Positions 1 to 12,553 of a stretch of 64,000 nt of DNA are shown here, in pieces. Origin of the DNA: Mactra quadrangularis (lineage: Eukaryota > Mollusca > Bivalvia > Venerida > Mactridae). The notes under the pieces are model-generated. The model was given only the letters and a program-made list of their open reading frames with translations, had not been told where the DNA came from and made no database searches. The DNA lies in the NCBI GenBank assembly GCA_025267735.1, contig CM046294.1:42407570-42471569 (forward strand), in the 5' to 3' direction. Each line of letters opens with the position of its first letter. Positions within the stretch are counted from its first letter, which is position 1. Made by a program: the position numbers and the translations under genes.

Positions 1-2
1 AT

Positions 3-119
3 CCATCCGAGATTATTTATTCAATGAATGGTCGAGGTGCTCCGAATGTAGAAACTGAAGCCTCTATAAAACCATTGGATGTGCTTACTTATCGTTATGA
101 TATGACAGAGTATTATTGA
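3..119 (+). CDS. Possible 3'-terminal coding exon, partial at the window edge
   Basis: An open frame enters from the left edge and ends at the TGA at 117-119, giving 38 codons. The residues are mixed and not low-complexity, ending in LTYRYDMTEYY. Codon choice looks less A+T-biased than the non-coding DNA to the right, which is why I list it. It lies outside the tandem array, and neither unit 2 nor unit 3 has a homologous copy. I do not recognise the protein. No splice acceptor can be assessed because the 5' side is off the window, and 38 open codons at an edge can arise by chance. If real, it would be the C-terminus of a gene transcribed towards the array, with its 3' UTR in the following few hundred bases. 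Confidence 0.25.
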   Translation, partial: PSEIIYSMNGRGAPNVETEASIKPLDVLTYRYDMTEYY

Positions 120-1128
120 AAGACATCCTACCTCAATATAATAAGTCTTTTGCTACAAGATTGTATTTACCACCTCCAGCAAGTGTGCTTGAATTATTTA
201 TAAGAATAATATTGTTAGCATTCAAGAGGCAACCCAGATGGCTGGGAAAAACTTTAGCATTTCTTCAAGGATACTCGTATGATATCAAGTTGAGTTGCTT
301 AGGGCATAGACAAATATTTTATTAATTTCAACTAGTATTTCGTTCTAAGTCCTATTCAGAGACACATCTGTATAATTGTTTAGTAAAATATGTTCAGTTA
401 AGCAAACTGAAGTTTCAAACTTACATATAAACTCATTAATAATAATGCCTCATTAAAATGACACTGTTTTGTTATGACGTGAATCGCGTGCTATCCCTCG
501 ACAACTGACAGCTTACCTCAATGTATATTCGTGTCTAAACTAATGAGAACATTCGTATATGGAGACGTATTGAATGTTACTACATGTTTACACAAAAACA
601 TATAAACGCATAATGCACATATTTATTTTTATGACGGTTTTTAATATGTCATTAACGTGTGAATTGGCATTATTACATTTTACATGACATTTTACCTTTA
701 TTGCTTAACGTAATTCATATACATTTGCAATAATGTCTAAAAATATCATCTTTCCTACGTCTCATTTAAAATCAATTATGGTAGCTGTCAGCCACTAACA
801 AACTAAGCATTTGATAACTTGTTAACATCTAAATCTATAAATTTAGCCTTTCCAGGAGCAGTGAGATTCACTGACCGCTATGATATGGCCAATACAAAGC
901 GTCTGCATTAAATCAAACAAAACACACACACACACACATATATATAGATAGATAGATACTTACAGTCAATACAATGACAGACTAATGGCTAAGAATAATC
1001 TCGTCTTGTCTCATGCAGTAAACTTACAATCTATAAACCAAACGTCTATTTACCACAATCAAGAAGTTGATTAAACAATCTGCCAAGTTATTGTCCTTAG
1101 TTGTAAGATCAGACAGAGTTCAAACCAA
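120..1128. other. Single-copy left flank of the array, no gene seen
   Basis: This A+T-rich sequence has no counterpart at the two internal unit boundaries (29488 and 53992), so it lies outside the tandem array. Apart from the microsatellite at 921-958 I see no repeat, RNA gene or convincing open frame. The 69-codon frame at 116-325 lacks an ATG start and resembles no family I know. Confidence 0.6.
921..958. repeat. Compound microsatellite (CA)n(TA)n(GATA)n
   Basis: A run of about eight CA units passes into TATATATA and then three GATA units. It lies in the single-copy flank just left of the array. Confidence 0.9.
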
Positions 1129-1535
1129 TCTAATTTAACCCCTATCTAAAATTCTCCGCTCGGCTACACGCTCATTTAAGATCTGGCATTTTTTATGAGG
1201 GTCAAGTTTGATGAATACCACGATATCATGTCATTTTTTCATTATATTTTTTATGACACAATCATGTTAAATAACTTGATTACATCGTTTACTTCACGTC
1301 ATTTGAAAAGAGCCGTCCAATTGCAGCCTGTAAACAACACCACCGTCAAATAGGCTTTCAACCCTTGGTTTAAACTACGAAATCTGAAGCAATTAATATG
1401 TATCGTCTAGATGAAAGCAACGCATTGATTGGTCGACACAAGCGTCAACTCGAAGTCACCCTCGAAGCGAGCATATTAGATCCCATAAGACAGCAGTCTA
1501 TAGGATATATGTTTACGGAGACTGAATCAAACATA
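1129..1535 (+). repeat. Dispersed ~400-bp element, most complete direct-orientation copy
   Basis: This block is homologous to the starts of units 2 and 3 and, in reverse complement, to 45578-45969. Homology with the inverted copy runs from about 1129 (TCTAATTTAACCCC against TCTGATTAAAACCC) to about 1520, where GTTTACGGAG matches GTTTACGCAG. At the internal boundaries the first ~25 bp are missing because the SINE tail is fused there. The inverted copy has a 16-bp target duplication, which implies retroposition, but no RT or tRNA head is visible. A stretch around 1405-1520 stays in the same frame between this copy and the inverted one (RLDES.LIGRHK). I cannot name the family. Confidence 0.7.
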
Positions 1536-4500
1536 CCATACAATAGCCAGTTGATTTCATTAATACTACTTTTCATTCATCAACCACCTTGCAATAGGAA
1601 TAATCAAAACATGGCATTGCGGAAAGTAAAGTTGATAATTTAGGCAACACAGATCAGACTAGCTGACTATATGATATTCCAGTACTTACATTATTTGAAT
1701 GTGAAAATAAAAACAAATACAAACACATATATAATTCGTATTTGGAACAATACTTACCCAGAAGAAAGCAACAAAGGCACACGACAATATTACAAATGCA
1801 AACTATATGTTTTAATTCACTCGTTTAAAATGTATGGTATGCGATTAAATCTTTATAACATACTGCGTAAAGCCAAGTATGAATTTAAATAATATTATAC
1901 TTGCTTTGTCTTCTATTTTTGATAAAACCAGTAGCATGGAGAGAATGAGAAATTCCAGATTATAGTAAATAATGTTGTAAATCGAACTAATCTCAGGAGC
2001 TCAGACATACGTATCTGCATTTCTTATGATTTCGTATAACAGTGGTGATTTAGCCAATGCATCAACGAGACCGATAACCATTGTACTCTTTTATATTTAT
2101 TGTTAGCTGCAATACCAGATTTATCATTGATCAGTAATGTGTCGTTTAATTGAGTTATCTTCATTTAGATAGTATGTAATAGTTTGTCTTTCTCACGATT
2201 GAATGTCTGTACGGACCGATAAAACGTTATCTACCAAAGTCGATTATATTTATACTATTAGCTATATTAATGCTTTGGGATACCAGTTTCAAATTGGATT
2301 TTATGACTGAACGATAAAATTGGTGTGTAAGGCTTCAGTATTTTTTATATCGCATGTCAACTTTATGCGATATTTACACTTAGCTACAAATAACAACTCA
2401 TTAAAAACTTGGGTACCTATTTACTTGATAGATTAAAAACTGCAAAATTCGAAATTTGACATTATTGTAACCAGTCATTTGCCTAAAAATTTATTGAATT
2501 AATTACTGTGTTTTATTGTTTCTGTTGTTTAAATGTTTTATACTCTTTTTTATAGATTCTGCAATATTTAGACTACTAGAGAACAAAATGAGCAATTACC
2601 AGAAACTCGGAATGATGGAATTAATATTGAATCATTTGTTTTTGTGCATTAGAATTTTCAACGAATATTGAATGTTGTAAATAGGGTGGGCTTTTAAATT
2701 CTGATATCAGATGCATTTGTTTTGGACTTTGTCTTGGCTATGAGGTCAAGAAATGTAGTTTCATTGTAACTGAATACTTTATCATTTTTTCAAATGTATA
2801 CAATGTGTATTAAAAGTAACTATTTTTATAACAAGATTCAATGATATGTGTACATGAGAATAACTTGATACCAATCTTAATGATATTCTATGTAAACTAT
2901 GTCTCGTGATATCCTGAACGAGCAATAGCTAGGACTGTCCTCTTTGATGGTTAGAATTCAGTAAATAGCTTTATCACGCAATGTCAAATGTCATTAGTTT
3001 ATTCTTAAAACGAAAGAAGAAAGTTATCAGTAATGGATGCTAAAGTACAATATCGTATTGGTTACTTTAATGCTACGTATTAAGTTTTCATGAATGAAAT
3101 GCAGATGTTTTGATGACAGAAAGTCAGATTGAATACAATGATGACTCGCAATGCTGATAAAATTTATAGTATATTAAACTTTCACTCTAACAATCTGCGT
3201 TTTAAGTACCTGGCAAGATCAGGGTTTCTAGTAAGGACATTCATTTCCAAGAACATATTGCAATAATATTGTTTTCTGTATAGGAATAATGTTAGAGGAC
3301 AAATATCAATTAGAATAAAAGATCCCTATCTGTGTAAAGATCGGTCGGATCGAGGTTATTTTTTTGTTAAAGTTAAGCTCATTTCAAATTGACATTGATA
3401 TGTCGAATGTGTCAATAAACATTGTTCTAAACTTAAAACATCCATGCAAAATTCATAATTATGAATATTTGCATGTCCGTTTCAAGTTCTTTTAAGTAGT
3501 GTATTCGTAAAATAAGAGTACACTCGTGAGCATTATTTCATGAGTTAGAAAAAAATCCATTGCACGGTAATGACATTTCAATTTAATGGTGATTCCAACG
3601 GGTTAATAATTTGCCTCCATGGGTAAAATGCAAACGTAAAACAAATAATGATGTTTTATTATATTAACAATAAAAAGCTTCAATGGAAGAGAACATTATC
3701 CTTTTAGACAAAACTTTTGTTAGCATAAAAACACAAATTGATTTAAGAAACAAAATTTTAGTATAAAAAGGAGATACAAGACACATGTAAAGCTCGTTAT
3801 AAACATAATTTGACGACATATACATTCATGTAGGAAGGTTGGCTCCTCTAAAACAGTTTTTCATATCGTTATAGTCTATTAAATGACGAAGAAGAAATTA
3901 ATGTAAACACAGTTCCATGATAGGCTGAACTCATAACTTCCCAACTATATTACAGGGACTTTGTCCTATTTTCCATTTAGAAACGATTATACAATAGTTC
4001 ATACATTGAGACAAACGGCCCTATGTAAATATAGCCAACTTTGAAACATTCTTGAATGTTTGCTTCCAGTTTTAGAATTAAATTCAAACTTCATACGCTC
4101 ACATTGTTAAAAATATAAACTGGCACCAAAAACAATTATATCATGTCTTTATATAAAAATGTTTTTGTTTGCGTTCTGATCTAAAACTCTAAAATACTAA
4201 CTAGACAAAGACACCACTTAATATGAGTGCACTATTTGGTTATCAGGAAGATCATTCTGTATAAACCAATTTTGTAAACATGGCGTGATATTTGTACTTA
4301 TATTTTTAGACTCATCTGTGTATGAGAAAACACGTAAGTCCGCAATATGGTGGTGCACATTTTAATATAATTTATTAACGTTAATAAAATCAAGTCTTCA
4401 TAATATGTGACTCAGTAGATAAGAGTGTATATAATAAGGATTTGCTTTATATAAAAAAAATATAAAAAATCTTCATTCCCGTTTTAGACAACTTGACTCT

Positions 4501-7500
4501 TCTTTTTATAGACTGAGGTGTCAATTTTAAAAAAAATCACCTACGTTGGATTAAGACGTCAAAAATTAAAACCGCAGTTCAAATACTGAATTTAGCAAAT
4601 GTGTTTTGTACGTTATTATTTGTAGTGTCGGGTTTCAAAGAAATAACAAAGCTAAAGAAGAATTCAAATAAACAAAAACAATGCTTTATCTAGAAATAGT
4701 ACACCTCAAATAAACATATGTTATGAAAAAATGAACTACTTTGGAAATAAGAAAAACATAGAAAGCTATGTATTGTTTGGAGCTTTCCGAGGCATTTCGA
4801 TGTTTGCTTAAGTCATAGTGTACTTGTCAAATTTTTGTTAACTTTAGTGGTCTTGTCAATTTCTGCCAACCTTAAAACCAAGTACAACGCACATCGCAAG
4901 TGGCAAACAAATGACGTACTGTGTTATTTTATCTATCATTGGACGAGATAGCTGCAGTAGAAAGGTTTAGTTTTTCAAGATGAAACTTCTCGAAAAAGTG
5001 TTGGCTAATGAGTCTAATCCAAAAGCTCTATAAGTGTAGTCACAATGCTAAGAACTTGAACTAAAAGCGAACAAGTGTAGTGTGGTATACAGCGTCTTGG
5101 AAATCATTTAGAAAGGCACATACACATACTTAATATTCCAGTTAACTCAGACATATTTACCTGTATGGAACATATGTTAAAATGAATCCACATGAAATAA
5201 TAGTAATAAAGTAATACAATACAATGTCATTTTACCGGAAATAAATTGCATTAACGTGTACAACTGTTCATCCATTCATCCATTTATAATCACAATGCAT
5301 TTCGGCAGCAGATTCAGACTAGTCTTGTTGGAACGAAAACGGATTAAGCATAAAAAAATTTGCGTTTGATGAGATATCAAATAATTTTGAATTACGGTTT
5401 GGTAATTAAACAGTCTAAGGAAATTGTATTTTGTTGTCATAGTGCAATAATCTGTTTATACAGTAATTGTATATATTTGTGAAAAAATAATATATTCCGT
5501 TAACTCTGCAATAAATTTGTATGTCTCTTTTTAAGATTTTATATCGTTTATTAAATTATTCTATACGATTATGAAAGCCTCTAACTCATTTTACAAACAT
5601 TCAAGGGAACCTTTTTCACAAAGGGGCTACAAATTCTTCCTCATTGAAAAAATGAATAGTAATAATATCATAATAATCGTTTGTGGGATTTTATAATCTG
5701 CTGCGGAGGGAATCATCTCCAATGCATTGGAGTTTAAACTTTGCATTGTACCATTCTGCTACGGTCTACGCCCTGTTTGTAGTTAACTTTTATGGATGTA
5801 GGGGAGGTCTGTATTTTTGACTGTTTATGTTCCGGATATGTTTATTAATTTTCTTAACCATCTTGTGTATACAGGTATCTGCATCTATTTACATTCAATT
5901 GATAATAATCAATGATGATAATCAATCTTTCGTAGCAATAAATTAGAAAGTTTTGCTTAAACACTTGCATTAAAACATGCTTTGATAAATATACAAATAT
6001 ATCATTGACATTCACACAATTTGTAGCTGTTATGTCAACAAGCAAGATACTCCGCTATCAAGAATGTCGGCGGTGTTGATATAGTATCTTTGAAAAATTT
6101 GATGTTGAAATTAATTGATATCTATAGGTTAAGATTTACAGCAATAATTCTCAATTAGTTGAATTTACCTAGGTAGTGAATTTGGAATATTTACAACACA
6201 GAGCGTTCGTCTAGATTTTCTATAACTTAATGAATTATTGGATATTAATATTAAACATATGTTGAGCTATGTTAATTTAAACAAAAGTGAATTAAAAACT
6301 ATATATAAATTTAAACCCATCCACTAAGACCTGGTTCAAAACACTTACAATATTATTCTTGTCAATATATATAGTCTAGTCCACTTTGATGATTCGTGAG
6401 ATATCTTCTAGGAGTGCACTTTTATATTTTGGTAAATTATAATTTTAAGCCGTTATCAACTATATGACTTAGGTCATGTACAAAACAAGACTCATCTAAC
6501 AAAATCTCATCGACACTTCTAATATACTTATCTATCCACTGAGAGCTGACACTTTTTCACTCTTAATCTGCGAAGGAAAATTGATATAGTTTAGTTCTAA
6601 CGAATAGTATTGTTGAAAAATATGAAAAGTTTAATATCAAACATTATCCATTTTTAATCATGGGTGAACTTTTCATGGGAGAAACGTCTGCATGAAAAGG
6701 TTTGCAAGATTTCTGGTTAAACAAGTGCATTCTGGCCCATGTTATTAATGAAGTGAGAAAACACGCAGAAGAAATTAAATTTTATACATTTAACAAATTT
6801 TGTCATCGAATAAATTATTTATGCCAACAGTCTAGACAATGCACCGCACCAACAACATATTTATATAAGTAATGTAAATATACAACATGCCTTATTGCAT
6901 AGACTATCAATTCCATACGTAAAAAGTTTCATCAAAACGTCAAATATATCCAGATTAATAGCCATCATAAATTATTAATATACATTTTGTCCTTCATTGT
7001 CGGACTTGTGTCGTCTTTCTAAGAGGTATATTTCACATTACGTATTTGAAATTTTGTCTTAAGTTCCGGAGTAATCATTTGTCTGGCGTTTATATCGACA
7101 TTTACATATCTTTATAAATAATTAATGATATATAATGCAGTAAGTATGTTTCTCTACTACATTGTAACCGTTGACGGTTGGATTTATTTACGCTTGGATA
7201 TAGTTAGGCTTTACGCATTATCTTCCAACTACTCTTATACATAGTAAAAGGAAATGAAACTTCTCGATAGACGGTATAATTGTCGAAGAATACAAGAATC
7301 TTAATAAAGGGTCAATATATGAGCTTCCACAACGTGATTCAGTCTATTCAAATCATAGTCAAAAGCTATTAGGAGATGCAAAGAACAAAAGTGCATTTTT
7401 AGCCTTTTTGTTGTACACACATTTACGTTAAATGTCTACTACACAAACTGTTTGTAAATGTATTTATATCTACATTTTTGAGTTTTATTTGAAAATTAAG

Positions 7501-9062
7501 CAGAAATTAGTATTTATATTTTTTTTAAATTTTCATAAAATTCAACCAACAAACAAAATCAAAGCGACAGTGTCAAACCAGCGTATAGAACAGTAAGACT
7601 TAACAAAAACATACATTCAATAGAAAGACACAAATATTTTGCGAACATGCCTCACGGGTATTGAAAACTCGATATTGTGTCTGTTTTGAATAATTGAGTT
7701 TGAAGAGCAACGTGGATTTAAATATCATCTGCATTAAATGTGTAAGATGTTTGCCTTCATTTCCATAAATGATAGCTGGAAATGACAAAGCTAGGTCATC
7801 AATTTTGATAGTTCAATCTATTAGAACAGCCTTCTGAGCAGGATTAGAACGTAAATAAATCTTAGATTGACTAAAAATTAACTAAACGTTATATCAATTT
7901 AAGAATCAGATACATCATCTACGATTTTAGTTCTTGATTTCTACCACTCTCAATCATATTTAGTTCGACAGATATTGCTCTATAACATGCAGTTTTTATC
8001 GTTAATAATCTCAAGATTGAAATACGTAATTGTTACAGTCGCAGAGCATGACATTTTATTTCTGAAATGCTCATTTTAGTTTCATCACACCTCTTTTATT
8101 ATATTACATTGCGAATTCATTTTCCGCCATACGTCATTTAATTTATCAGGCTTACAGGCGGTTACAGCACCACTTCTTTGCTTTCAATTGCCATTGCATA
8201 TTTTTTAAGATTCTTTTTAAAAAACAATGCATGTTTATTTTTAAAGTACTTGATTAGAGTTGACTTAAACATTACACACTGGTCAAATCGAGCCAGTTTT
8301 GTATCATTAAAACCCATGACATCACAAACGTAAATATAATGTCACTTGAATATATGTGATATTTTTTTCTATCTTTCAGTCAAGTTGTTATAATTGTACA
8401 ATTGGTCATCAATTATCAAACAGAGCAAATAGTTCATATCGATAACTTCTATATTATTAATAATATAACAATATCTTGTAGATTCGCTTAATATATAAGA
8501 TAATTTATTTGTAGATTTGCTTTATAACATACGAGTACTGTCTGATTGTGTAGTTGGACTAACCGGCATACCAGCATGGTAACTGTGTTTCCTACTTGAT
8601 AATATTCTAGTGGCATCAGCTATTAGTCTGCTACATCATATATTATGTCGGCTTCATTAGTTTAATGTATTCATAGACATATCGCAATTCGGAACTTTTC
8701 GACTGTGATAATGACCATTTATCAAATTTTGTCACCATGAAAGTCTCTAGAAATTGGTCCGAAGATCACTTATCAACGTTGCATGCATGATATTTCTTTA
8801 TTGATCTCATATCTCGGATATTGTTCGTCTAATCCAGTGGGAGATTGAACATTACTCAATTTGTACTAGCCATGATGATAGAACACATTGTCAGGAGCTC
8901 GCTCAATTACTGAACTAATCGAGGAACTGGTGACGTCACTGTAGCAAGAAGAGTAAAACCATATCAAGAACAGCAACAGTAAAATATAATAGACCGCCAA
9001 CAAATCAAGTTGCAAACGAGTGAGATATAGCTTTCCGATTTTGTTAAAAATGTTATAGAAAG
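1536..9062. other. Unit 1 non-coding tract, collinear with units 2 and 3
   Basis: This A+T-rich sequence has homologues at about 29871-35390 (unit 2) and 54386-61808 (unit 3). It includes 2145-4188, which is present in unit 3 (54998-57030) but absent from unit 2. It also includes the empty target at about 6460 for the truncated SINE found only in unit 2. No open frame here keeps its stop-free length in all copies. I see no RNA gene, splice-flanked exon or promoter that I can defend. Confidence 0.7.
2145..4188. other. Segment of ~2.04 kb missing from unit 2
   Basis: Units 1 and 3 are collinear here. In unit 2 the sequence passes from aatgtgtcg (30451-30459) directly into the homologue of aaaatactaactag (4191 onward). 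The joint lies within ctcaaaaatgc, so a short A-rich microhomology may have mediated the loss. Presence in two of three units makes deletion from unit 2 the simplest reading. Confidence 0.85.
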
Positions 9063-9297
9063 GAAACTTAAACTCCTTCATTTGATTAAACGCCTATTTT
9101 CTATATAACATATTCAATGGCGTTGTACAAAAAAGTAAATATTAAGTAACAATTATAAATAAGTAAAAAACTCTCCACCATAAATATGTACAATTTCACA
9201 TAACAAAATAAAATTTATCACGCATGATGTTATATAGTGTATTTGTGAATCTCATTTTTTTGTATGTTTTTATTGAGTAGTTTTATATTTCAAGTTT
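9063..9297. other. Unit 1-specific A+T-rich block, source unknown
   Basis: Homology to units 2 and 3 stops after the shared gattttgttaaaaatg segment at about 9063. Units 2 and 3 continue into a ~0.8-kb block with a MITE. Here there are ~235 bp with no counterpart in the window, followed by the left copy of the 1,129-bp duplication. Confidence 0.7.
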
Positions 9298-10426
9298 AGT
9301 TGCTTGAAATTATCAACTTGTATTTGTACATGCTTTTAAGGGCCAGATAAGGGCTAGATATTTAGTACGCAAATTCATCATTTATAAGATACTGTATAAT
9401 GCCAAGTGTTCTGTCGAAAGCAACGGACGATTAAAAAAAAATTAACAAAAATAATATTCAATATATATTTATCGTTAGAAGTTCATACGGATGTACAGAA
9501 ATGCGTGTAATCCATTATTATTGCATGCTTAACTTTAATGCGTTGTATGAGGTCTTAGTAGGTATTATCTACGACTTCTGTAAGCATTTGTTGCTATCAG
9601 TTGAATGTTATAATGTTTTTTTAAAAATCCTAGCATACATTTTGACAGTAATAACAAAGTAATATGACATATAACTATGGTCATTTTTCTAGAAATGCTC
9701 AAAGCAAGTTTTTAGAAAGCTTTTACGAAAACTAATATTTAGTCCATTAATTAAAATCCTAAAGATTTTTAAGTATACTTCGTGCACAAATTGTAATAAT
9801 AACTTCCGTACATATGCTACAAAATAGCATCTTTACGACGATACAGTAATCACTGTTTCAGACTGACCATTTATAATATTTACTAATAATTAACTTATAA
9901 TATACAGTGTAAACCTTTTATAATAGTTTGCCCCTAAGATACTCTTACTGTTAATGACAAACGTAAGAAACAGTATTGATGACACTCTAAATAAAGCAAA
10001 TAAAATAACAGCCATTGTATAAAAATCATAAAGTTGTACACCCTATACGCCGTGATTATCTCAGAAAATAGTGCTACCTATTTGCGGTTTATAGCAGTGA
10101 TTTATTATATAATTATCTAAATTTACAAAAACAACCACAACTCAATAAGCAATATTTTTGCATGGAATGTACGATCAACATCTTTAATGGAGTAGGTTTT
10201 GACTATAGAATATCCTATATAATTATTTAGAATAATTTTAAGTTATTGTCAAATTCTAATTTTCACAGTTTAAGAACATAATCCATTTAAAATCACATGT
10301 TAAAAGGCAGATGCTGCGGCAAAAAATATCTGCATCGTTATGTTTGTACGTATATTTTGGGTAAATAAGATTACAATTTGAAGAAAACACATTAATAGCT
10401 AATCGTTAATCTAATAAGCTAGATAA
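9298..10426 (+). repeat. Left copy of a 1,129-bp direct repeat
   Basis: This copy matches 11425-12553 at a constant offset of 2,127 bp with no indel. I see four single-base differences over the stretches compared. The right copy sits in the position shared with unit 2 (from about 37125), so the left one is the newcomer. It ends after agctagataa, followed by cataaaacataaaacg and then return to homology with the other units at about 10449. The near-identity is much higher than between units, so the event is recent or was homogenised recently. Confidence 0.95.
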
Positions 10427-11424
10427 CATAAAACATAAAACGAAACATTCTGACATAAGAATTTGTAAATCATAATTAGAAATTGACACAAATTGACTAG
10501 TAAGTAAATTCCATGTCTGCAAGTTTTGTTTTTTAGTAAACGTATCAGTAATGTCCGTCATACGATCCTTAGATAGCGTGTGTTATCAAAGTTATCATTA
10601 CCCACGTTTTATTTACTAATTTGATTTAAAATATAAATATTTATATAAACTTTACGCGATTATTGATGGCTTTTATCTAACAAATGTTAATTTTCATGAT
10701 AAGTTTTGAATTAGTACCAAACGTGTGTTCGAATTATCATCAGCGCAACATTTAAAAGTTTATGTTTATTGAAACTTGAAATCTGGATAATGCAGGATGG
10801 AATATTTTGCATTTTTATTAAGCATTAAATTGAATACGAACTGACGGACAAAAAATCAAGGAGCATTCAACTAAGAGAAAATCTTTGTTTATCGATTCAA
10901 TGAGCAAAATATTGTGCAAATTTAAATAATAATGATGTTTGTTAAAATTTGAATGATTAATACGTCCTTTAAGAAATATAAGCATAACTTCTGCAATTGT
11001 CATTTCCCGATATATATTCAAGACTTTTATAGAATATTTAATGAACAAAACTCAGGTTTAACGTTTATAAGGCATGGTAATTTAAACAGGTTCCACTTAA
11101 CACAGTTCATACAGTTATACTCAAACAAAACTTCCTTTCAAATTCAATTATTCAAAATAGATAACAATTTGTTTGAGCTCCCTTGAGACCAGTTGATAAC
11201 ATCTGTGCATTTTTCATGAATTGATTTGTTGTATTTGTCGGTATGGAGGATTTATGTTATTTTACGTTTTGTGTACAGAGCTATGTTTTGCTTTTGTTCT
11301 TAAGTATGTTAACTTGATCACATTTTATACATGTGCATTAATGAACTTGTATGGCATAGTTCAAGATGTACAGCTTCATATAATTTATATCGTTTTGAGG
11401 CGATTTTTTGAATATCCATATCAT
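10427..11424. other. Unit 1 non-coding tract between the two direct-repeat copies
   Basis: From about 10449 this is homologous to 36200-37125 in unit 2 and 62605-63580 in unit 3. Overlapping short frames occur on both strands (76-81 codons), but none matches a known family and their lengths change between units. Nothing else is seen. Confidence 0.65.
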
Positions 11425-12553
11425 AGTTGCTTGAAATTATCAACTTGTATTTGTACATGCTTTTAAGGGCCAGATAAGGGCTAGATATTTAGTACGCAAA
11501 TTCATCATTTATAAGATACTGTATAATGCCAAGTGTTCTGTCGAAAGCAACGGACGATTAAAAAAAAATTAACAAAAATAATATTCAATATATATTTATC
11601 GTTAGAAGTTCATACGGATGTACAGAAATGCGTGTAATCCATTATTATTGCATGCTTAACTTTAATGCGTTGTATGAGGTCTTAGTAGGTATTATCTACG
11701 ACTTCTGTAAGCATTTGTTGCTATCAGTTGAATGTTATAATGTTTTTTTAAAAATCCTAGCATACATTTTGACAGTAATAACAAAGTAATATGACATATA
11801 ACTATGGTCATTTTTCTAGAAATGCTCAAAGCAAGTTTTTAGAAAGCTTTTACGAAAACTAATATTTAGTCCATTAATTAAAATCCTAAAGATTTTTAAG
11901 TATACTTCGTGCACAAATTGTAATAATAACTTCCGTACATATGCTACAAAATAGCATCTTTACGACGATACAGTAATCATTGTTTCAGACTGACCATTTA
12001 TAATATTTACTAATAATTAACTTATAATATACAGTGTAAACCTTTTATAATAGTTTGCCCCTAAGACACTCTTACTGTTAATGACAAACGTAAGAAACAG
12101 TATTGATGACACTCAAAATAAAGCAAATAAAATAACAGCCATTGTAAAAAAATCATAAAGTTGTACACCCTATACGCCGTGATTATCTCAGAAAATAGTG
12201 CTACCTATTTGCGGTTTATAGCAGTGATTTATTATATAATTATCTAAATTTACAAAAACAACCACAACTCAATAAGCAATATTTTTGCATGGAATGTACG
12301 ATCAACATCTTTAATGGAGTAGGTTTTGACTATAGAATATCCTATATAATTATTTAGAATAATTTTAAGTTATTGTCAAATTCTAATTTTCACAGTTTAA
12401 GAACATAATCCATTTAAAATCACATGTTAAAAGGCAGATGCTGCGGCAAAAAATATCTGCATCGTTATGTTTGTACGTATATTTTGGGTAAATAAGATTA
12501 CAATTTGAAGAAAACACATTAATAGCTAATCGTTAATCTAATAAGCTAGATAA
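11425..12553 (+). repeat. Right (positional) copy of the 1,129-bp direct repeat
   Basis: This copy is collinear with unit 2 on both sides, so it is the ancestral copy. It is the source or partner of 9298-10426. Its unit 2 homologue is interrupted by the insertion at 37840-38647. Confidence 0.93.

Noticed and set aside
116..325. 69-codon frame near the left edge
   Set aside because: No ATG start (it begins with TTG), no recognisable domain, and it conflicts with the neighbouring frame ending at 119.
921..958. CRISPR or telomere-like array
   Set aside because: It is a simple CA/TA/GATA microsatellite; no spacers, and no CRISPR-like repeats occur anywhere in the window.
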